From Dethiosulfatarculus sandiegensis (GTDB lineage Bacteria; Desulfobacterota; Desulfarculia; Desulfarculales; Desulfarculaceae): 64,000 bases of DNA. Shown here in pieces: positions 62,291 to 64,000 of this stretch. A program made the position numbers and the translations under genes. Under the pieces are notes generated by a model. The model was not told the DNA's origin. It made no database searches and saw nothing but the letters and a program-made list of their open reading frames with translations. Location: assembly GCF_000931935.2 (NCBI RefSeq), contig NZ_AZAC01000001.1:124001-188000 (forward strand). Direction: 5' to 3'. Within the stretch, counting starts at the first letter, position 1. Every line of letters begins with the position of its first letter.

Positions 62291-62626
62291 TTATGGCGCC
62301 AGAAAAACTTGGTCTTGGAACTTTTTGGCCAAATCCAGTTTCAGGGCCTCGATTTCCCTCTCATCTTCACTCTCTACCATAAGTTGTCCCTTGGAACCCA
62401 CCACAAGTTTCGCCCGGGCCCGGATAATTTTCGCCACTTGCGAGGGTTCTACAGTCCACCATCCCCTTGTCCGCATTAAAAGTTCCTCACCTTTAAGCCT
62501 TCTGGGGGTGACCAAGTCTATTTTTCTGAACCAGGCCTCCCAGCCCACCTGGGCCGGAGCTATCAGCACCGGGGAGACCGGGTCGTGATATATGCGGCAA
62601 CGGCCAAAAAGTCTGAGTCTTATCAT
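62291..62626 (-). CDS. Conserved hypothetical protein
   Basis: A 111-residue soluble protein rich in arginine and lysine, not recognised. It has no signal peptide or membrane segment. It starts with AAGGTG before the ATG and ends 21 bases upstream of the uspA gene on the same strand, so it may be co-transcribed with it. Confidence 0.55.
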   Translation of the reverse strand: MIRLRLFGRCRIYHDPVSPVLIAPAQVGWEAWFRKIDLVTPRRLKGEELLMRTRGWWTVEPSQVAKIIRARAKLVVGSKGQLMVESEDEREIEALKLDLAKKFQDQVFLAP

Positions 62627-62716
62627 TTGATCACCTTTCCCGGGAGCGTGTGGGACAATCAGACCATGAATTCCCCTCTTTGGAGGAAGTAAGTGGGCCT
62701 GTAAATTTGCATGATT

Positions 62717-63085
62717 TCAAGGAGACGATTGGCCCTTTCCGGAAGCCCTCTTGAGAACGCGTTCCAGTAAATCCTGCATGGGCCCGGCTTCCGGAGGCAG
62801 GCTCGCAGCCGGATCAATGCCTTCGGCCAGGAGGGCCTGCTTAAGGCACAGAAGATAGAGCGCCGAGGCTTGGTCTGGCTCCCGCGCCTGCCCCCGTTCC
62901 AGGGCCATCGGCCAGGCCCTTTCAAACCAGTCCCTGGCCCGGAACCTGATCCGGTCCAGACTCTGCATCCAGGGGTCAATGCCTGCCTGGGAGAGAAAGG
63001 CTTCCTGGGCCTGTTCCAGGGCTGCGAAAATAAAGCGCATGGCCCTGACCTGCGGATCGCGGCCCCAATCGTCTGAAAAGGGCAT
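62717..63085 (-). CDS. Conserved hypothetical protein
   Basis: A 122-residue mostly helical protein, not recognised (DPQVRAMRFIFAALEQAQEAF near its start). GAGGAGG at ideal spacing before the ATG at 63085 supports this frame over the overlapping frame 62659-63105. It lies in the same orientation as the gene to its left and the glycosyltransferase to its right. Confidence 0.6.
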   Translation of the reverse strand: MPFSDDWGRDPQVRAMRFIFAALEQAQEAFLSQAGIDPWMQSLDRIRFRARDWFERAWPMALERGQAREPDQASALYLLCLKQALLAEGIDPAASLPPEAGPMQDLLERVLKRASGKGQSSP

Positions 63086-63161
63086 AAGAGTTCCTCCTCG
63101 GGCAAGATGAAGGTATGTTTGTAATAGCACGAGTCCCGGGGCCGTGGAAAGCTCTGTGGGG

Positions 63162-64000
63162 TCAGGCCTGGATGACCTTTTCGTAAATATTCAGCATTTT
63201 GGGAATGATATTTTGTAGTTGATACTTAGACAGGACATTTTTCCGCCCCCACTCGCCCAGTTGGGCGGAAAGGGCGGGATTTTGGCTCAATTGATCCGCA
63301 GCATCGGCCAGGCCCTTTGCATCTCCGGGTTTTACCAATAAACCGTTTTTCCCATTTATCAGCCAGTCCGGGACCCCGCCTATATTCGAGGCCACAACCG
63401 GTTTGCCCATGGCCAGGGCCTCCACCCCCACAATGCCAAAGGGTTCGGCCCACAGGCTCGGCAGCCAGAGGGAAACCGCATTGCGCAAAAGGTTCTGCAG
63501 GCTATTGGGGCTTTGCCAAGGCTTTATGATCAGGTTTTCCGGTTCCTTTTGGGCGCTTTTTTGCAGAACTCCCTGTAAAGGCCCTGCTCCGGCCACTATT
63601 AACGGTAAGGGATTTTTTAATAACTTCCTGGCCTTGACAGCCACGTCAATACCTTTTTGCCTGACCATCCTGCCGGCCAGCAGATGGTGTCCGCCTCTGG
63701 TCTTGTTCAGGGCCGGGGTGGATTTATTTATAAAAGGCGGCACAACATGGGGATCGGGAAAGGCCCCGCCCGATTTTATCCATGATTTCCTGAGTTCACG
63801 GGCCATGTACCTGCTCAGCACTATAATCGCCTTCATGCCCCTGGCCGCCTGGAGACGTTTTTGGGTCAATTCGAGCATTTTGGAGCCGTAATCCAGGTCT
63901 TCCAGGCAGGTCAGGCAGTCAGGGCCCATGGGCTCAAAGCAGAGGGTGAGGTTTTTTTTAAGCTTTCCCCTGCCGGGGCAGAAAAGGCGATGATCCTGCA
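63162..64000 (-). CDS. GT4-family glycosyltransferase (5' end outside window)
   Basis: The frame is open to the right edge; only the C-terminal part is here. It contains the GT4 pattern LLAGRMVRQKGIDVAVKA, LWAEPFGIVGVEALAMGKPV and SNIGGVPDWLINGKNGLLV. The stretch near the edge has several cysteines (ending ...LCFEPMGPDCLTC, counting back into the open frame). Probably adds a sugar to a surface polysaccharide. Confidence 0.9.
   Translation of the reverse strand, partial: QDHRLFCPGRGKLKKNLTLCFEPMGPDCLTCLEDLDYGSKMLELTQKRLQAARGMKAIIVLSRYMARELRKSWIKSGGAFPDPHVVPPFINKSTPALNKTRGGHHLLAGRMVRQKGIDVAVKARKLLKNPLPLIVAGAGPLQGVLQKSAQKEPENLIIKPWQSPNSLQNLLRNAVSLWLPSLWAEPFGIVGVEALAMGKPVVASNIGGVPDWLINGKNGLLVKPGDAKGLADAADQLSQNPALSAQLGEWGRKNVLSKYQLQNIIPKMLNIYEKVIQA

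Noticed and set aside
62659..63105. 148-codon minus-strand frame overlapping 62717-63085
   Set aside because: Its sequence is proline/arginine-rich in a way typical of out-of-frame reading; the 62717-63085 frame has an ideal ribosome-binding site.
1..64000. CRISPR arrays, insertion sequences, tRNA or rRNA genes
   Set aside because: No regularly spaced repeats, no transposase-like frame and no tRNA cloverleaf or rRNA motif was recognised by eye; small RNAs without known motifs could still be missed.

Overview
The window looks like a chromosomal segment of an anaerobic, Gram-negative, sulfate-reducer-type bacterium (Desulfobacterota; a Desulfarculales-like relative is possible but unproven). 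The evidence is a lipid-trafficking Mla system and several outer-membrane or TonB components (two membranes), a Lrp-like siroheme decarboxylase (haem made through siroheme, as in sulfate reducers), Rex next to ATP synthase genes, and a methylene-THF reductase cluster (metF-like, hdrA, mvhD, metV, metF) of the Wood-Ljungdahl pathway. Most of the window is moderately GC-rich; the left edge (about 1-925) is clearly AT-richer and may be acquired DNA.

Layout. 1-925: 3' part of a potassium-channel gene that carries an OmpA-like peptidoglycan-binding domain. 926-3650 (minus): atpZ-atpI-atpB-atpE-rex with a promoter and a probable Rex operator. 3790-8600 (minus): ahbB-hemL, thiL-mltD, ndk. 8890-15980 (plus): a 26-residue membrane peptide, a DUF2007-DeoC fusion, a phosphodiesterase, an EamA transporter, a UDPGP-like protein, priA. 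16010-18300: TSUP permease (minus), a YprB-like nuclease and a cupin epimerase-like protein. 18530-22750 (plus): an STAS-MlaE/MlaF/MlaD/lipoprotein export system. 22950-24990 (minus): an HBM-type chemoreceptor. 25280-33350 (plus): hydrolase, CDF metal exporter, siroheme/haem genes (precorrin-2 dehydrogenase, HemX/CcsA, HemA), an M16 protease, an isochorismatase.

33730-42380: exported proteins and a TonB2-type energising operon (DUF3450, TtpC-like, ExbB, ExbD, TonB, TPR; minus strand). This operon sits behind a promoter and a clear cobalamin riboswitch, so it probably powers corrinoid uptake. 42850-47480: FadL-type porin, glycosyltransferase, TPR protein and a flavodoxin-like protein. 48060-54410 (plus): the C1 cluster. 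Its HdrA is a 1010-residue two-module fusion in which several iron-sulfur cysteine motifs have been erased, while the C-terminal 2[4Fe-4S] ferredoxin is intact. 54470-59145: response regulator, ACT-like protein, PAS histidine kinase and REC-PAS-kinase, probably one signalling unit. 59140-64000: heptosyltransferase-like GT9, ATP-grasp protein, cob(I)alamin adenosyltransferase, UspA, two unknown proteins and a GT4 glycosyltransferase cut by the right edge.

How the parts fit: corrinoid is needed for the methyl branch of the Wood-Ljungdahl pathway, and the window holds a B12-regulated TonB motor and an adenosyltransferase beside the methylene-THF reductase cluster. Tetrapyrrole genes occur in two separate blocks (ahbB-hemL and sirC-hemX-hemA). 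Energy conservation is represented by the F0 sector with a sodium-type c-subunit signature under probable NADH control through Rex. No rRNA, tRNA, CRISPR array, insertion sequence or prophage was recognised. All functional calls come from motifs read by eye; no database search was made.
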